From the NCBI GenBank assembly GCA_050331115.1, contig JBHJHD010000033.1, positions 59,842-123,841 of the forward strand: a stretch of 64,000 nucleotides of DNA, given 5' to 3'. This document shows positions 25,929 through 35,204 of the stretch, in pieces. The notes under the pieces were generated by a model that was not told the DNA's origin, searched no databases, and saw only the letters and a list, made by a program, of their open reading frames with translations. Position 1 is the first letter of the stretch, and each line of letters begins with the position of its first letter. Both the position numbers and the translations under genes were made by a program. This DNA comes from JBCCAG01 sp050331115 (GTDB lineage: Bacteria; Cyanobacteriota; Cyanobacteriia; CAKZMO01).

Positions 25929-26969
25929 ATGGGGTCAACTCAGGCAAGAATTGCAGTCGATGCGATGGGCGGCGACCTGGCGCCCGACGAAATTGTCGCC
26001 GGTGCGCTCAGAGCGCGGGATGAGCTAGGTGTGGACGTTTTACTAGTCGGCGATCGCGACCAGGTCGACCGGTCCATCGAGCGCCATTCTGGAGGCTCGC
26101 GGCAGGGCATCACTCTTGTTCCCTCAGAGGGGCTGGTTGAGATGCATGAGGAGCCGCTGGTAGGCATTCGACGCAAGCCCAAAGCCTCTATCAATGTTGC
26201 TATGACGCTGGTGAAGCGGGGCGAGGCGGACGCCGTAATTTCGGCGGGGCACTCCGGGGCCGCCATGGCGGCGGCGCTGCTCAAGCTGGGACGGCTCAAA
26301 GGTATCGATCGCCCTGCCATCGGGGCTGTATTACCCACCTTGAAGGCGGGCAAACCGGTCCTCATCTTAGACGTTGGCGCTAATGTCGACTGCAGGCCCA
26401 AATTTTTGGAGCAGTTCGCAGTGATGGGCTCCGTCTACTCTCGCTGCGTTCTGGGCGTTGACGTCCCTCAAGTCGGGCTGCTTAACATCGGCGAAGAGCC
26501 CTCGAAGGGTAACGATTTGGCGCTGCAGACCCATGAGCTCCTGATTCAGCGCTCAGACCTCTCCTTTGTCGGTAACGCCGAGGGCCGCGACATCCTGTCG
26601 GGTGATTTTGACGTGGTGGTATGCGACGGTTTCGTAGGTAATGTGCTGCTAAAATTTGCCGAGGCCGTTGGCGACGTCCTGCTGCAGATTCTTCGGGAAG
26701 AACTTCCCCAGGGCATCCGCGGTAAACTGGGTACGGTTGTGCTCAAACCCAATCTGCGCCGCATCAAGCAGCGGGTTGACCACGCAGAGCACGGCGGCGG
26801 TCTACTGCTGGGCGTAGACGGCGTCTGCATCATTAGCCATGGTAGCTCACAGGCTCCCTCAATCTTTAACGCGATTCGGCTGGCAAAAGAGGCTATTGAC
26901 AATCAGGTATTAAATCAAATTCAAGGCTATTATCAACAGGTGATTACAGCGGCTGCTGATGGGCAGTAG
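25929..26969 (+). CDS. plsX: Phosphate acyltransferase PlsX
   Basis: Converts acyl-ACP to acyl-phosphate for phospholipid and glycolipid synthesis. The 346 residues start with the signature RIAVDAMGGDLAPDEIV and include ADAVISAGHSGAAMAAALLKLGR, IGAVLPTLKAGKPVLILDVGAN, GLLNIGEEPSKGN and VCDGFVGNVLLKFAEA. It begins 95 bp after rpaB and is followed by fabH 29 bp downstream, the usual order in cyanobacteria. Confidence 0.96.
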   Translation: MGSTQARIAVDAMGGDLAPDEIVAGALRARDELGVDVLLVGDRDQVDRSIERHSGGSRQGITLVPSEGLVEMHEEPLVGIRRKPKASINVAMTLVKRGEADAVISAGHSGAAMAAALLKLGRLKGIDRPAIGAVLPTLKAGKPVLILDVGANVDCRPKFLEQFAVMGSVYSRCVLGVDVPQVGLLNIGEEPSKGNDLALQTHELLIQRSDLSFVGNAEGRDILSGDFDVVVCDGFVGNVLLKFAEAVGDVLLQILREELPQGIRGKLGTVVLKPNLRRIKQRVDHAEHGGGLLLGVDGVCIISHGSSQAPSIFNAIRLAKEAIDNQVLNQIQGYYQQVITAAADGQ

Positions 26970-26998
26970 TTGTCAGCAGTGATCGTTAGGGAGAACCT

Positions 26999-28018
26999 AT
27001 GTCACAGTCTCTAAGCCAGGGCGTTGCCCTCACGGGATGCGGCTCAGCGGTACCTGAGCTGTCTATATCCAACGACCAGCTCAGCCAAGTCGTCGATACT
27101 TCCGACGAATGGATATCATCCCGCACGGGCATCCGTCACCGGCAGGTCATGGGCGCGGACGAAACCTTGAGCGGTATAGCGGCAGCGGCGGCGCGGCAGG
27201 CGCTCTCTATGGCAGAGGTCGAGCCCCAGGCAGTGGATCTCATTCTGCTAGCCACATCAACGCCGGACGATCTGTTCGGGTCGGCTAGCCAAGTGCAGGC
27301 GCAGCTCGGGGCAACTCAGGCGATCGCCTTTGACATCACGGCAGCCTGCTCAGGCTTTGTCGTGGGATTGACTACGGCAGCCCAATTTATCTACAGCGGT
27401 GCATACCAGACCGTACTCTTGATTGGCGCAGATGCGCTGTCTCGCTGGGTCGACTGGGGCGATCGCCGCACCTGTGTCCTGTTTGGCGATGGAGCCGGGG
27501 CGGTGGTGCTGCAGACGGACCAGGGCAACGCCCTACTCGGATTTGAGCTGTGCACCGACGGCACCCAGAACAGCTGTCTCACGCTTCCCTATCAGTCTCG
27601 GATAGAGCACCCCTCAGACGACGTCGCTGTGCAGCAGGGCGCTTTTCAGCCGGTTACGATGAACGGTCAAGAGGTGTATCGCTTTGCCGTCCGCCGGGTG
27701 CCTGAGGTGATCGAGAAGGCCACCTACCGGGCCGGTCTTACCTTAGAGGATATCGACTGGCTGCTGCTGCACCAGGCGAACCAGCGTATTTTAGACGCGG
27801 TGGCCAAGCGACTCAGCATTCCGAGCGATCGCGTCGTCAGCAACGTGGCGGCCCACGGCAACACCTCGGCCGCCTCCATCCCCCTCGCCCTCGACGAATG
27901 CGTCCGCCAGGGGCGCGTGCAGTCGGGTGATATAATTGCTGCCGCTGGCTTTGGCGCTGGTCTGACTTGGGGGGCGACCATTTTTCGCTGGGGTAAAGCG
28001 GCAGATGTTCAAGAATAA
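26999..28018 (+). CDS. fabH: 3-oxoacyl-ACP synthase III
   Basis: Starts fatty acid synthesis by joining acetyl-CoA and malonyl-ACP. The 339 residues hold the triad Cys 117 (ITAACSGFVVGL), His 258 (LLHQANQRI) and Asn 288 (GNTSAAS), plus the GFGAGLTWG end. It has a GGGAGAA ribosome site 7 bp before ATG 26999. Second of four consecutive lipid genes. Confidence 0.96.
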   Translation: MSQSLSQGVALTGCGSAVPELSISNDQLSQVVDTSDEWISSRTGIRHRQVMGADETLSGIAAAAARQALSMAEVEPQAVDLILLATSTPDDLFGSASQVQAQLGATQAIAFDITAACSGFVVGLTTAAQFIYSGAYQTVLLIGADALSRWVDWGDRRTCVLFGDGAGAVVLQTDQGNALLGFELCTDGTQNSCLTLPYQSRIEHPSDDVAVQQGAFQPVTMNGQEVYRFAVRRVPEVIEKATYRAGLTLEDIDWLLLHQANQRILDAVAKRLSIPSDRVVSNVAAHGNTSAASIPLALDECVRQGRVQSGDIIAAAGFGAGLTWGATIFRWGKAADVQE

Positions 28019-28112
28019 AGGCCTGTAGACGCGCAATCCCAGTGGCATAAACCAGTGGCATAAACCAACTTTGAATGAGGCAGGCCCAGGGCAGCTGGGC
28101 ACGATTTGAGCT

Positions 28113-29018
28113 ATGGCAAAAACAGCGTGGATATTTCCGGGGCAGGGATCACAGTCAATTGGCATGGGTCGCGATCTAGCTGATCACCCCGAGGCCCGGG
28201 TGCAGCTTCAAGCCGCTGACGCAATTTTAGGCTGGTCCGTGCTAGAGGTCTGTCAGCGCGAGGACGACGCTGTCTCTGATACCCGCTATACCCAGCCCTG
28301 CCTCTATGTGATTGAGAGCATCCTGGCTGACCTGCTGCGACGCCGCGAAGCACTAGGGGGCAGCCCCGATTTTGTGGCGGGCCACAGCCTGGGAGAATAC
28401 TCGGCGCTGTATGTCGCCCGTGTGTTCGATTTTGAGTCAGGCCTGCGGCTGGTAAAGCAGCGGGCTGAAGTCATGGGTCAGGCCTCTAGCGGCGGCATGG
28501 CGGCCATTATTGGCGCAGATCGAGACCAGCTCGACGCGCTGCTGAGCCAGACTGAGGGAGTGGTGATGGCTAACGACAACAGCGCCGCTCAGGTCGTAAT
28601 TTCCGGCACACAGGCCGCCTTAGATCAGGTGCTCTCCCAAGTCAAGGCAAAGCGCAAGCTGCCCCTCAAGGTGAGTGGGGCTTTTCATTCGCCGCTGATG
28701 GCAGAGGCGTCTCAGCAGTTTCAGACGGTGCTAGACAAGGTTGCCTTTCAGGATGCCGAGGTGCCCGTCCTCTCCAATACCGACCCGACGCCGGAGACGG
28801 CGGCGATCGCCCTCAAGCAGCGGCTCTCTCGGCAGATGACCGGTTCGGTGCGCTGGCGAGAGACGGTGCTGCAGCTTCCCAATCTTGAGGTGGATACTGT
28901 CGTAGAGGTGGGCCCTGGCAAGGTGCTTACGGGGCTCGTAAAGCGCACCTGCTCGGGTATTGCACTTCAAAATGTGGGCGGCTTGAGCGACCTGAGCGAC
29001 CCTTCTCCGTCCGCGTAA
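28113..29018 (+). CDS. fabD: Malonyl-CoA:ACP transacylase
   Basis: Loads malonate onto ACP for fatty acid synthesis. The 301 residues begin with the family start AWIFPGQGSQSIGMG, have the nucleophile elbow GHSLGEYSA (Ser 92) and the catalytic His in SGAFHSPLM. Its stop codon overlaps the plsC start as TAATG. Confidence 0.95.
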   Translation: MAKTAWIFPGQGSQSIGMGRDLADHPEARVQLQAADAILGWSVLEVCQREDDAVSDTRYTQPCLYVIESILADLLRRREALGGSPDFVAGHSLGEYSALYVARVFDFESGLRLVKQRAEVMGQASSGGMAAIIGADRDQLDALLSQTEGVVMANDNSAAQVVISGTQAALDQVLSQVKAKRKLPLKVSGAFHSPLMAEASQQFQTVLDKVAFQDAEVPVLSNTDPTPETAAIALKQRLSRQMTGSVRWRETVLQLPNLEVDTVVEVGPGKVLTGLVKRTCSGIALQNVGGLSDLSDPSPSA

Positions 29019-29710
29019 TGAACGGCGATGAGCAGAACCGCGAAGAGATGGACCAAAATGGCGTGAGCGACGAGAAAATGAGCCGCAATCGCGAGCCGCG
29101 GCTCAGCTTAGCGCTCTATCGGCTCTTGAAGTGGGGCCTGGTTCATCCGCTGCTGCTGGGCTATTTTCGGGGCCGCATCTATGGCGCTGAGCATGTGCCC
29201 CAGCAGGGACCCCTTGTCGTGGTGAGCAACCACGCCAGCTACTTCGACCCGCCCCTGCTGTCTTCTGCCCTCCGGCGTCCGGTGGCCTATATGGCTAAGG
29301 CGGAACTGTTTGACGTACCGGTCCTGAGCCCCGCGATTCGGCTCTACGGGGCCTACCCAGTGACGCGGGGCTCGGGCGGTCGCGCTGCCCTCAAGGCTGC
29401 CTTAGCTCGATTAGAAGCGGGCTGGGCGGTGGGCGTCTTTCCTCAAGGGACCCGCACCGATGATGCCCGCATCCCCTCCCCTAAGCTGGGCGCGGCGGTG
29501 ATTGCCGCCAAGGCCAGGGCCCCGCTGCTGCCTGTAAGCCTCTGGGGCACCCAGGATATTCTTCGCTCCGCCGTTCCCCGCCCTACACCAGTCACAATTC
29601 GCATTTGCCAACCCATCGCCCCGCCGCCCTCCGGCGATCGCGCCGAGCTAGAGGAGGCTACTCAGCAATGCGTTACGGCAATTCACGCCCTCCACGATCG
29701 GGGTCGCTAG
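29018..29710 (+). CDS. plsC: 1-acyl-sn-glycerol-3-phosphate acyltransferase
   Basis: Second acylation giving phosphatidic acid at the membrane. The 230 residues carry the acyltransferase H-x4-D motif (NHASYFD, residues 71-77) and a second block FPQGTRTDD, where most relatives have FPEGTR; the Glu to Gln change is conservative but notable because this Glu contacts the phosphate of the substrate. The first ~25 residues are polar and variable. Coupled to fabD by a TAATG overlap; its end overlaps the convergent YdcF gene by 38 bp. Confidence 0.92.
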   Translation: MNGDEQNREEMDQNGVSDEKMSRNREPRLSLALYRLLKWGLVHPLLLGYFRGRIYGAEHVPQQGPLVVVSNHASYFDPPLLSSALRRPVAYMAKAELFDVPVLSPAIRLYGAYPVTRGSGGRAALKAALARLEAGWAVGVFPQGTRTDDARIPSPKLGAAVIAAKARAPLLPVSLWGTQDILRSAVPRPTPVTIRICQPIAPPPSGDRAELEEATQQCVTAIHALHDRGR

Positions 29711-30371
29711 GCAGCGCCAGCCTGCCCAAATCAAATTTGCCCAGATCAAGCTCGCCTAAATCAAGCGCGCTTACGCTAGATCGGCCCACCCTAGGGTCAA
29801 ACCGCCGCAGGGATGAGCCGGTGCGCCCGGTAACCATCCAAAACACCGACCGAGCCCCGTCGCGCATCACCTTCCGGGTGGGCTCCGGGGCTTCCCCCGT
29901 CACCACCGATATGGGCCGAAATCCAATGCCGTGACTGCCGAAGACGATCTCTCCAATCACCCGAGCGCGGCGCATGTGGTAGTCCGAGGTGATCAGGTAA
30001 ATATTGTCGATGTCGCGCTGCTCAAACTCATCTACGAGCGTCGTGAAGTTGGTTACGGTATCTACTGCCCGATAGTCGAGGTGGAGCCTAGCGGGGTCGA
30101 TGCCTGCCTCGGCAAACAGCAGCTCGGCGAATTCGGGATTGGTGCCAGAGGAAACCCAAATCGGTAGATTGGGGTGCTCGGCGGCAAACTGGGCCGCAAA
30201 CTCCTCACGCGCAATCGCCCCCCCCAAAACCAAAATGGCGTCTGGCTGACGAATGTAGTGCTGAAAAGCGCGATAGCCCACGCCGATAACGACGAGCAGC
30301 AGCAGCAGCTGGGTTATCCACCGAATTGATTTGAAGATAATCACCTTGGCCTCAATCTTCTCACAGCTCAT
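29673..30371 (-). CDS. YdcF/DUF218 family membrane protein
   Basis: 232 residues: a single membrane span near 17-33 and a DUF218 domain (PDAILVLGGAIAREEFAA, IWVSSGTNPEFAE, NIYLITSDYHMRRARVI). Relatives such as SanA/YdcF affect envelope integrity; the chemical role is unknown. The last ~45 residues are outside the fold and contain a 5-residue repeat (LDLGE/LDLGK/FDLGR) from 15-bp tandem DNA repeats at 29725-29769. The C-terminus overlaps plsC on the other strand. Confidence 0.82.
   Translation of the reverse strand: MSCEKIEAKVIIFKSIRWITQLLLLLVVIGVGYRAFQHYIRQPDAILVLGGAIAREEFAAQFAAEHPNLPIWVSSGTNPEFAELLFAEAGIDPARLHLDYRAVDTVTNFTTLVDEFEQRDIDNIYLITSDYHMRRARVIGEIVFGSHGIGFRPISVVTGEAPEPTRKVMRDGARSVFWMVTGRTGSSLRRFDPRVGRSSVSALDLGELDLGKFDLGRLALPSDPDRGGRELP
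29725..29769. repeat. Three 15-bp coding repeats
   Basis: Units begin at 29725, 29740 and 29755 and share CC-C/T-A-A/G-ATCAA. They encode the D-L-G pentapeptides at the C-terminus of the YdcF protein and lie just past the plsC stop. Confidence 0.75.
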
Positions 30372-30596
30372 TATGTCCCATCAGTCTAGCGAAGCACGCG
30401 CCAACCATTGCCAGACTAGTTCTGGAGTTCGGCATCGGCATACAGGCCGCAAGCAGAAGCTACAATACTTAAGGGAGCTTAAAAAGGGGCGCTACAAGCT
30501 CAAAGTTTCGTTAGGTGGCACATCAGCACTGCTGCTGCCAAAATGGCTTGATGTTGGTCAGCTGCCCTGATGAGGCCTGTTATTTGGAGGAGTCGG

Positions 30597-31451
30597 TTGA
30601 AGAATTCACAGTCCCAGAACATCATTACCATTGCGATCGCGCTGCTGGCCTTTGTGGCCATCGTGGTGGGGCTTAACTCGTTTGTTGTCGTCAACCCCGG
30701 GCAGGCTGGCGTAGTCAGCATCCTGGGCAGGGCCCAAGAGCTGCCGCTGCTGGAAGGCATTCACTTCAAGCCGCCGCTGGTCTCGGCGGTGGATGTGTAC
30801 GACGTCACGGTACAAAAATTTGAGGTGCCCGCGGAGAGCGCGACCCGCGACCTTCAGAGTCTCAAGGCGAGCTTTGCAATTAACTTCCGCCTTGACCCGA
30901 CGCGGGTGGTCGAAATTCGGCGGACTCAGGGCACCTTGGGCAACCTGGTCGCCAAGGTGATTGCGCCTCAAACCCAGGAGTCGTTCAAAATTGCGGCAGC
31001 GCGGCGCACCATTGAAGAGTCGATCACTAAGCGCTCCGAGCTCAAGCAGGACTTTGACCTTGCCCTAGGCGAGCGGCTTGAAAAGTACGGCGTTATTGTC
31101 CTAGACACCAGCATTATCGACCTCAATTTCTCCAAAGAATTTGCCAAGTCTGTAGAAGACAAGCAGATTGCCGAGCAGCGGGCGCGGCGAGCCGTCGACA
31201 TTGCCCAAGAGGCGTGTCTAAAGGCGCAGGCCGAGGTCAACCGAGCTAAAGGTAAGGCCGAAGCGCAGCGGCTCCTGGCGGAAACGCTAAAAGCGCAGGG
31301 CGGCTCGCTTGTGCTTCAGAAGGAGGCGATCGAGGCCTGGCGCGAAGGCGGTGCTCAGATGCCGGAGGTTCTGGTGATGAGCGGCAATAGTTCGGCGGCA
31401 GTACCTTTCTTGTTCGATCTGCAGAATGCTCCTCAGGGCAGCGATTCGTAA
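30597..31451 (+). CDS. SPFH/prohibitin family membrane protein (second copy)
   Basis: 284 residues from TTG 30597, which follows GGAGGA at the right spacing. This start gives LKNSQSQNIITIAIALLAFV, matching the start of the paralogue at 5990. One membrane span, then band 7 core (NPGQAGVVSILGRAQE, VQKFEVPAESATRDLQSL, IAPQTQESFKIAAARRT) and a charged helix (EDKQIAEQRARRAVDIAQEA). The two copies can be aligned along their whole length. Transcribed divergently from ydcF; function by family: membrane-organising ring. Confidence 0.88.
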   Translation: MKNSQSQNIITIAIALLAFVAIVVGLNSFVVVNPGQAGVVSILGRAQELPLLEGIHFKPPLVSAVDVYDVTVQKFEVPAESATRDLQSLKASFAINFRLDPTRVVEIRRTQGTLGNLVAKVIAPQTQESFKIAAARRTIEESITKRSELKQDFDLALGERLEKYGVIVLDTSIIDLNFSKEFAKSVEDKQIAEQRARRAVDIAQEACLKAQAEVNRAKGKAEAQRLLAETLKAQGGSLVLQKEAIEAWREGGAQMPEVLVMSGNSSAAVPFLFDLQNAPQGSDS

Positions 31452-31483
31452 GCGGCTAGCCACAAGTAAACAATGTTAAGGTT

Positions 31484-31520
31484 CCCCCCCCGTCGGGGGG
31501 GCTTACCAGGACGCTAAACA
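31484..31520. repeat. C8/G7 hairpin with a MITE-like end
   Basis: Eight C (31484-31491), GTC, then seven G (31495-31501) form a strong hairpin 33 bp after the SPFH stop and could terminate it, although no T-run follows. The right flank, ending in GACGCTAAACA (31510-31520), matches 20 of 24 bases of the right end of the element at 56183-56314, so this may be a decayed or partial copy. Confidence 0.55.
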
Positions 31521-31619
31521 TATACGTCGGGGGCAGTTCTCCGAGTAGCATTGTCTATTTATGGCCTCCCGCTTAGGCCGCACTTTAACCCAGCGGGAAA
31601 AGCCTGCGCGGCATCAGGA

Positions 31620-32282
31620 CTAAGGGCAAGGAAAGCGCTCGCTGAGATTGCGGGTCTCACCAGAGGCCCCCGTCGCGGCTACCCACCCCGTCGCACCCTC
31701 AAACGGGATCTGGGCCCAAATCCGGCGGCCCTGCCTGCTGTCGGTCTCTTCTTCCAGGATACGGACGACTTGTCCCTGACCGATAGTGCCAAGGTTGCGG
31801 GCCAGGATGGATGATGCGGCGCGCACGTTCAAAAACGAAATTACGACGGTGGCGCACTGGGCCTGCGTCCCGGGCTGTGGATTGGGCTCGGGCTGTGAGC
31901 CTGACTGGCTGCTGCAGCCCTTCAGGTGGCGGGCAATGACGTAGCCGACAATGCTGTTGGCGCTCGGCACGACGACCTGGGCGAACCCGTCTTGAATGAC
32001 GAACCCGTCTCCAGACGTCTGCTGCACTAAAAAGACTTCGGTGTCGCGCTCAATCGTGGCTCGGCTGGCGCTATCTGAACCGACTGAGGGCTGAGCATAG
32101 ACGTCAAGGCGTCGATTGGCCCCTCGACAAAACGGCGTTGGTGTAGCCTGGGCAAGCAGCCCCGGCGCTGCCTCCACCCTAGGTTGAAGCGCTCCGCTGA
32201 CGTTGGCGATCGCAGCCAGCGGCAGCGCATTGATCGCGGCAGTCAGAACGACGACGGCTAACCCTGATTTGACAACGGCCAT
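31620..32282 (-). CDS. Secreted SH3-like domain protein
   Basis: 220 residues. A signal peptide (hydrophobic residues about 6-25, AIANVSGA) is followed by two SH3-like segments (LDVYAQPSVGSDSASRATIERDT; then FLNVRAASSILARNLGTIGQGQ) separated by a Gln/Pro/Ser-rich linker. Such bacterial SH3 domains bind peptidoglycan or other wall parts. Cysteines at the edges may form disulfides outside the cytoplasm. No catalytic domain, so probably a structural or targeting role. Confidence 0.75.
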   Translation of the reverse strand: MAVVKSGLAVVVLTAAINALPLAAIANVSGALQPRVEAAPGLLAQATPTPFCRGANRRLDVYAQPSVGSDSASRATIERDTEVFLVQQTSGDGFVIQDGFAQVVVPSANSIVGYVIARHLKGCSSQSGSQPEPNPQPGTQAQCATVVISFLNVRAASSILARNLGTIGQGQVVRILEEETDSRQGRRIWAQIPFEGATGWVAATGASGETRNLSERFPCP

Positions 32283-32331
32283 GCTATTTCCCTTCAGTCA
32301 CAGTGAATTTCTGTGCCCATAATACAATGCG

Positions 32332-32862
32332 CTATTCCTGAAGTCGCGGCAGCAGGTCGGCAAAGTTGCAGGGGCGATGGCGAGCGTCGAGCTGGGGCTG
32401 CAGAATTTTCTCCCACCCTGTGCGGCAGGCTCCAGAGGACCCGGGCAGACAAAACAGGTAGGTGCCGTTAGCCACCCCGGCGATCGCCCGCGACTGAATG
32501 GTTGAGGTGGCAATCTCCTGGTAGGACAGGTAGCGAAACAGCTCCCCAAACCCGGCAATTTCTTTATCGAGCAGCGGCGCGATCGCCTCTGGAGTACCGT
32601 CGCGCCCCGTGAGGCCAGTGCCGCCGGTGGTCAGCACCACCTGCACCGACGCATCGGCGATCCAGCGGGAGGCGATCGCCCGAATCTGATAAATATCGTC
32701 GGGGACAATCTGTTTTTCTGCTAAGTGATGGCCTGCTTCCTGAAGCTGGGCCACGAGGTATGCCCCCGAGCGATCGGTTGCCGCAGTCCGGGAGTCGGAG
32801 ACCGTCAGAACGGCGATGCGCAGCGGCGCAAACCCCTTTTCACTTGTATTGGCGTTGGTCAT
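32332..32862 (-). CDS. MoaB/Mog-type molybdopterin biosynthesis protein
   Basis: About 176 residues from ATG 32862: RIAVLTVSDSRTAATDRSG, then VLTTGGTGLTGRDGTPEAI (molybdopterin-binding loop) and FCLPGSSGACRTGWEKI. Family members adenylate molybdopterin on the way to molybdenum cofactor. The frame stays open to 32964, but the extra 34 residues are a His/Thr run from a TATGGG-type repeat and a 16-bp repeat, so the inner ATG is preferred. The molybdate transporter at 60.3 kb would supply the same pathway. Confidence 0.88.
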   Translation of the reverse strand: MTNANTSEKGFAPLRIAVLTVSDSRTAATDRSGAYLVAQLQEAGHHLAEKQIVPDDIYQIRAIASRWIADASVQVVLTTGGTGLTGRDGTPEAIAPLLDKEIAGFGELFRYLSYQEIATSTIQSRAIAGVANGTYLFCLPGSSGACRTGWEKILQPQLDARHRPCNFADLLPRLQE

Positions 32863-32942
32863 GCCGGTATGGGCCGTATGGGTATGGGTTGTATGGGTAT
32901 CGAGCGTAAATATGCCGTAATCGTGCGCTCCTATAATGCTAG

Positions 32943-32985
32943 TGCCACAGTTCGCTAATGCCACAGTTCGCTAATGCCACAGTTC
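32943..32985. repeat. 16-bp tandem repeat
   Basis: TGCCACAGTTCGCTAA occurs at 32943-32958 and 32959-32974, followed by a partial third copy to 32985. It lies upstream of the MoaB/Mog gene. Confidence 0.85.
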
Positions 32986-33084
32986 CGCGGCTGGAGGCGA
33001 CGCAGCCGCTCCCAGAGGGCAGCTATCCCGTTCTCAAGCTACACTCATTAAGAAACCTAAACCCCACCGTGAGACCAGCCGCCC

Positions 33085-33471
33085 ATGTTCGGTGAATTCC
33101 AGCAGAGCCGCCTGCGGATTGAGCTTGATGCTTCAGAAGCCGCTATCCGAGACAGCTTACTGCGCTCAGATAATTTTCAGAAGTGGCAGTGGCCGCAGCA
33201 GTTTGTTGCCCCCTTGCCGCCGACTCTAGAAGTCGGTACCGTCTTTACGGCCCAGCTGGGGCCGATTGCCGTTGAGCACTGCGTCGAGCAGGTGGGAGAC
33301 AACCGGCTGCGGCTGATTCTGAGCCGCAGCGTGGATGGCGTCCACGACTGGTACTGGGGAGAGGGCTGGCTCCAGTCTTGCTTGGAGGGGGTTTCACTGC
33401 TGCCGCTAGGGGTGGCCCATTCCCTCTCTCTAATGCAGCTGCGCCACTTTTTGGCCCAGTCTAAAAGCTGA
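33085..33471 (+). CDS. SRPBCC-like hypothetical protein
   Basis: 128 residues with no membrane span. Alternating strands (SRLRIELDASEAAIRDSLL, VGTVFTAQLGPIAVEHCVEQV, NRLRLILSRSVDGVHDWYWGEGWLQS) and a long C-terminal helix suggest a START/SRPBCC-type lipid-binding fold. I base this on the pattern only. No ligand or partner can be named. Confidence 0.6.
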   Translation: MFGEFQQSRLRIELDASEAAIRDSLLRSDNFQKWQWPQQFVAPLPPTLEVGTVFTAQLGPIAVEHCVEQVGDNRLRLILSRSVDGVHDWYWGEGWLQSCLEGVSLLPLGVAHSLSLMQLRHFLAQSKS

Positions 33472-33567
33472 GCTGCGTTTACGCCTGGTTAGTAGGCTGC
33501 CTACGGATGCATCTCTACAGGTGCACTTACCGGCGCTTGACTTCAAAATAGCGCTCAGCTAAGTGCC

Positions 33568-34884
33568 CTAGTCGGGCTCGCCGATGGGCTCCTTGCCCAC
33601 CCGAAAGCGCACCGAATTGTTGTGGGAGGGCAGCCCTTCAGCCGTTGCCAGCTGGTCAATGGCTTGAGCGCAGTGGGCCAGAGCCTCTGGCGAATACTGA
33701 ATTAGGCTCGAGTGCTTGATAAAGGTCTCGACACCCAGCGCAGACGCATAGCGCGCCGCCCCAGAGGTGGGCAGCGTGTGGTTTGGACCCGCGAGGTAGT
33801 CTCCCACCGCCTCTGGGGTAGAGTAGCCCAAAAACACCGCGCCCGCATGGCGAATCTGCTGCAGCATATCCCAGGGCTCATCCACCTCAAGCTGCAGGTG
33901 CTCGGGGGCGAACTGGTTCGAGAGCTGAGCGGCGGTGTCTAACGAGTCGACGATCACCACCAGGCCATAGTTAGCGATCGCCTTTTCGGTATCGGTGCGG
34001 CGGGGGTGTTTGGCCAGCTGGGCTTTCACTTCGCTGACCACCTGCCGCGCTAGGGCCGAATCCGGAGTCAGCAGGATTGCAGCGGCCATAGGGTCATGCT
34101 CAGCTTGGGCCAGCAGGTCTGCGGCCACGTGGCGGGGCTGGGCGTTGGAGTCAGCAATGACCAATACCTCAGAGGGACCCGCTAGCGAGTCGATACCGAC
34201 GGTGCCGTAGACCATTTTTTTGGCGAGCATTACGTAGATGTTGCCTGGTCCCGTAATCACATCCACTTTGGGAATCGTCTCGGTGCCGTAGGCCAGCGCT
34301 GCGATCGCCTGGGCCCCGCCGACGCGGTAAATTTCACTGACGCCGGCCTCCTGAGCCGCCACCAGTACGGCCGGGCTGATGGCGCCGCCCTTGCCTGGCG
34401 GGGTCACCATGACAATGCGCTCTACCTGCGCCACCTTTGCGGGCACGGCGTTCATCACCACCGTACTGGGGTAGGAGGCCCGGCCGCCGGGCACGTAAAG
34501 CCCCGCACAGTCCACGGGCGTGTAGCGCTTGCCTAAAACAACGTCGCGATCGCCAAAGTGCACCCAGCTCTTGGGCAGCCGCTGGCGGTGAAATGCCTCT
34601 ACATTGCGGCAGGCGACGCGGATCGCCTCCAGGAAATTTCGGGAGACCTGCTGATAAGCTGAGTCGAGCTCTGCGTCGGTGACGCGCAGGTCTTCGGCTA
34701 AAATCGTCTGCTGGTCAAACTCTTGGGTATAGTGAAGCAGCGCGGTGTCGCCATGTCGCTTGACTTCGTTTAGTACGGCGCGCACGGTGCCCTCTTTGTC
34801 GGCAACCTGCTCGCTATGGACGCGATCGCAGATTCGCTTCAACTCTGTTTGGGCTTCAGCGAGCTGAGTAACTATTCGTAGCAT
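33568..34884 (-). CDS. hisD: Histidinol dehydrogenase
   Basis: Last two steps of histidine synthesis (histidinol to histidine, NAD- and zinc-dependent). Signatures: VDCAGLYVPGGRASYPSTVVMNAVPA, VTPPGKGG, YRVGGAQAIAALAYGTETIP, DSLAGPSEVLVIAD, QAEHDPMAAAIL and FAPEHLQL. ATG 34884 (MLRIVTQL) is the family-like start; a second ATG four codons upstream is in frame. hisS lies elsewhere in the window, so there is no his operon here. Confidence 0.96.
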   Translation of the reverse strand: MLRIVTQLAEAQTELKRICDRVHSEQVADKEGTVRAVLNEVKRHGDTALLHYTQEFDQQTILAEDLRVTDAELDSAYQQVSRNFLEAIRVACRNVEAFHRQRLPKSWVHFGDRDVVLGKRYTPVDCAGLYVPGGRASYPSTVVMNAVPAKVAQVERIVMVTPPGKGGAISPAVLVAAQEAGVSEIYRVGGAQAIAALAYGTETIPKVDVITGPGNIYVMLAKKMVYGTVGIDSLAGPSEVLVIADSNAQPRHVAADLLAQAEHDPMAAAILLTPDSALARQVVSEVKAQLAKHPRRTDTEKAIANYGLVVIVDSLDTAAQLSNQFAPEHLQLEVDEPWDMLQQIRHAGAVFLGYSTPEAVGDYLAGPNHTLPTSGAARYASALGVETFIKHSSLIQYSPEALAHCAQAIDQLATAEGLPSHNNSVRFRVGKEPIGEPD

Positions 34885-34896
34885 TGCCACATCCAC

Positions 34897-35204
34897 TTAA
34901 TCATCAATGAGAACCCCAATAGATGCCAAGCTAGTTAGACTATCGTGATCCAGCGTAGAGCCGTCAACCTAGCTCATTCGCGATCAACGCCGATCAGGGC
35001 AAACAGCCCCCTCTGGGTCATGGCCCTCAGACGCCCGAAACATTGATGCTCTTCCCCTACATTACCTTGGATTTTAGGGAAGCGCCCGGCCCCCGCACTC
35101 AAACGCGCCAGCAGAGATTAAAATTCACAACGCTAAACTTTGCATTTGAGGCAAGTAGCCTCTAAAATAGCAGATCGGTGACTTTTTAAGAGGCTGCAGG
35201 CGTC
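34897..35204. other. Intergenic region with the rpsT promoter
   Basis: About 300 bp between the divergent hisD and rpsT genes. The part next to rpsT holds the promoter listed separately; nothing else was recognised. Confidence 0.5.
35140..35168 (+). promoter_or_regulatory. Promoter of rpsT
   Basis: -35 TTGCAT (35140-35145), 17-bp spacer, -10 TAAAAT (35163-35168), 36 bp before the rpsT start. A small inverted repeat GAGGC/GCCTC fills the spacer. Confidence 0.6.
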
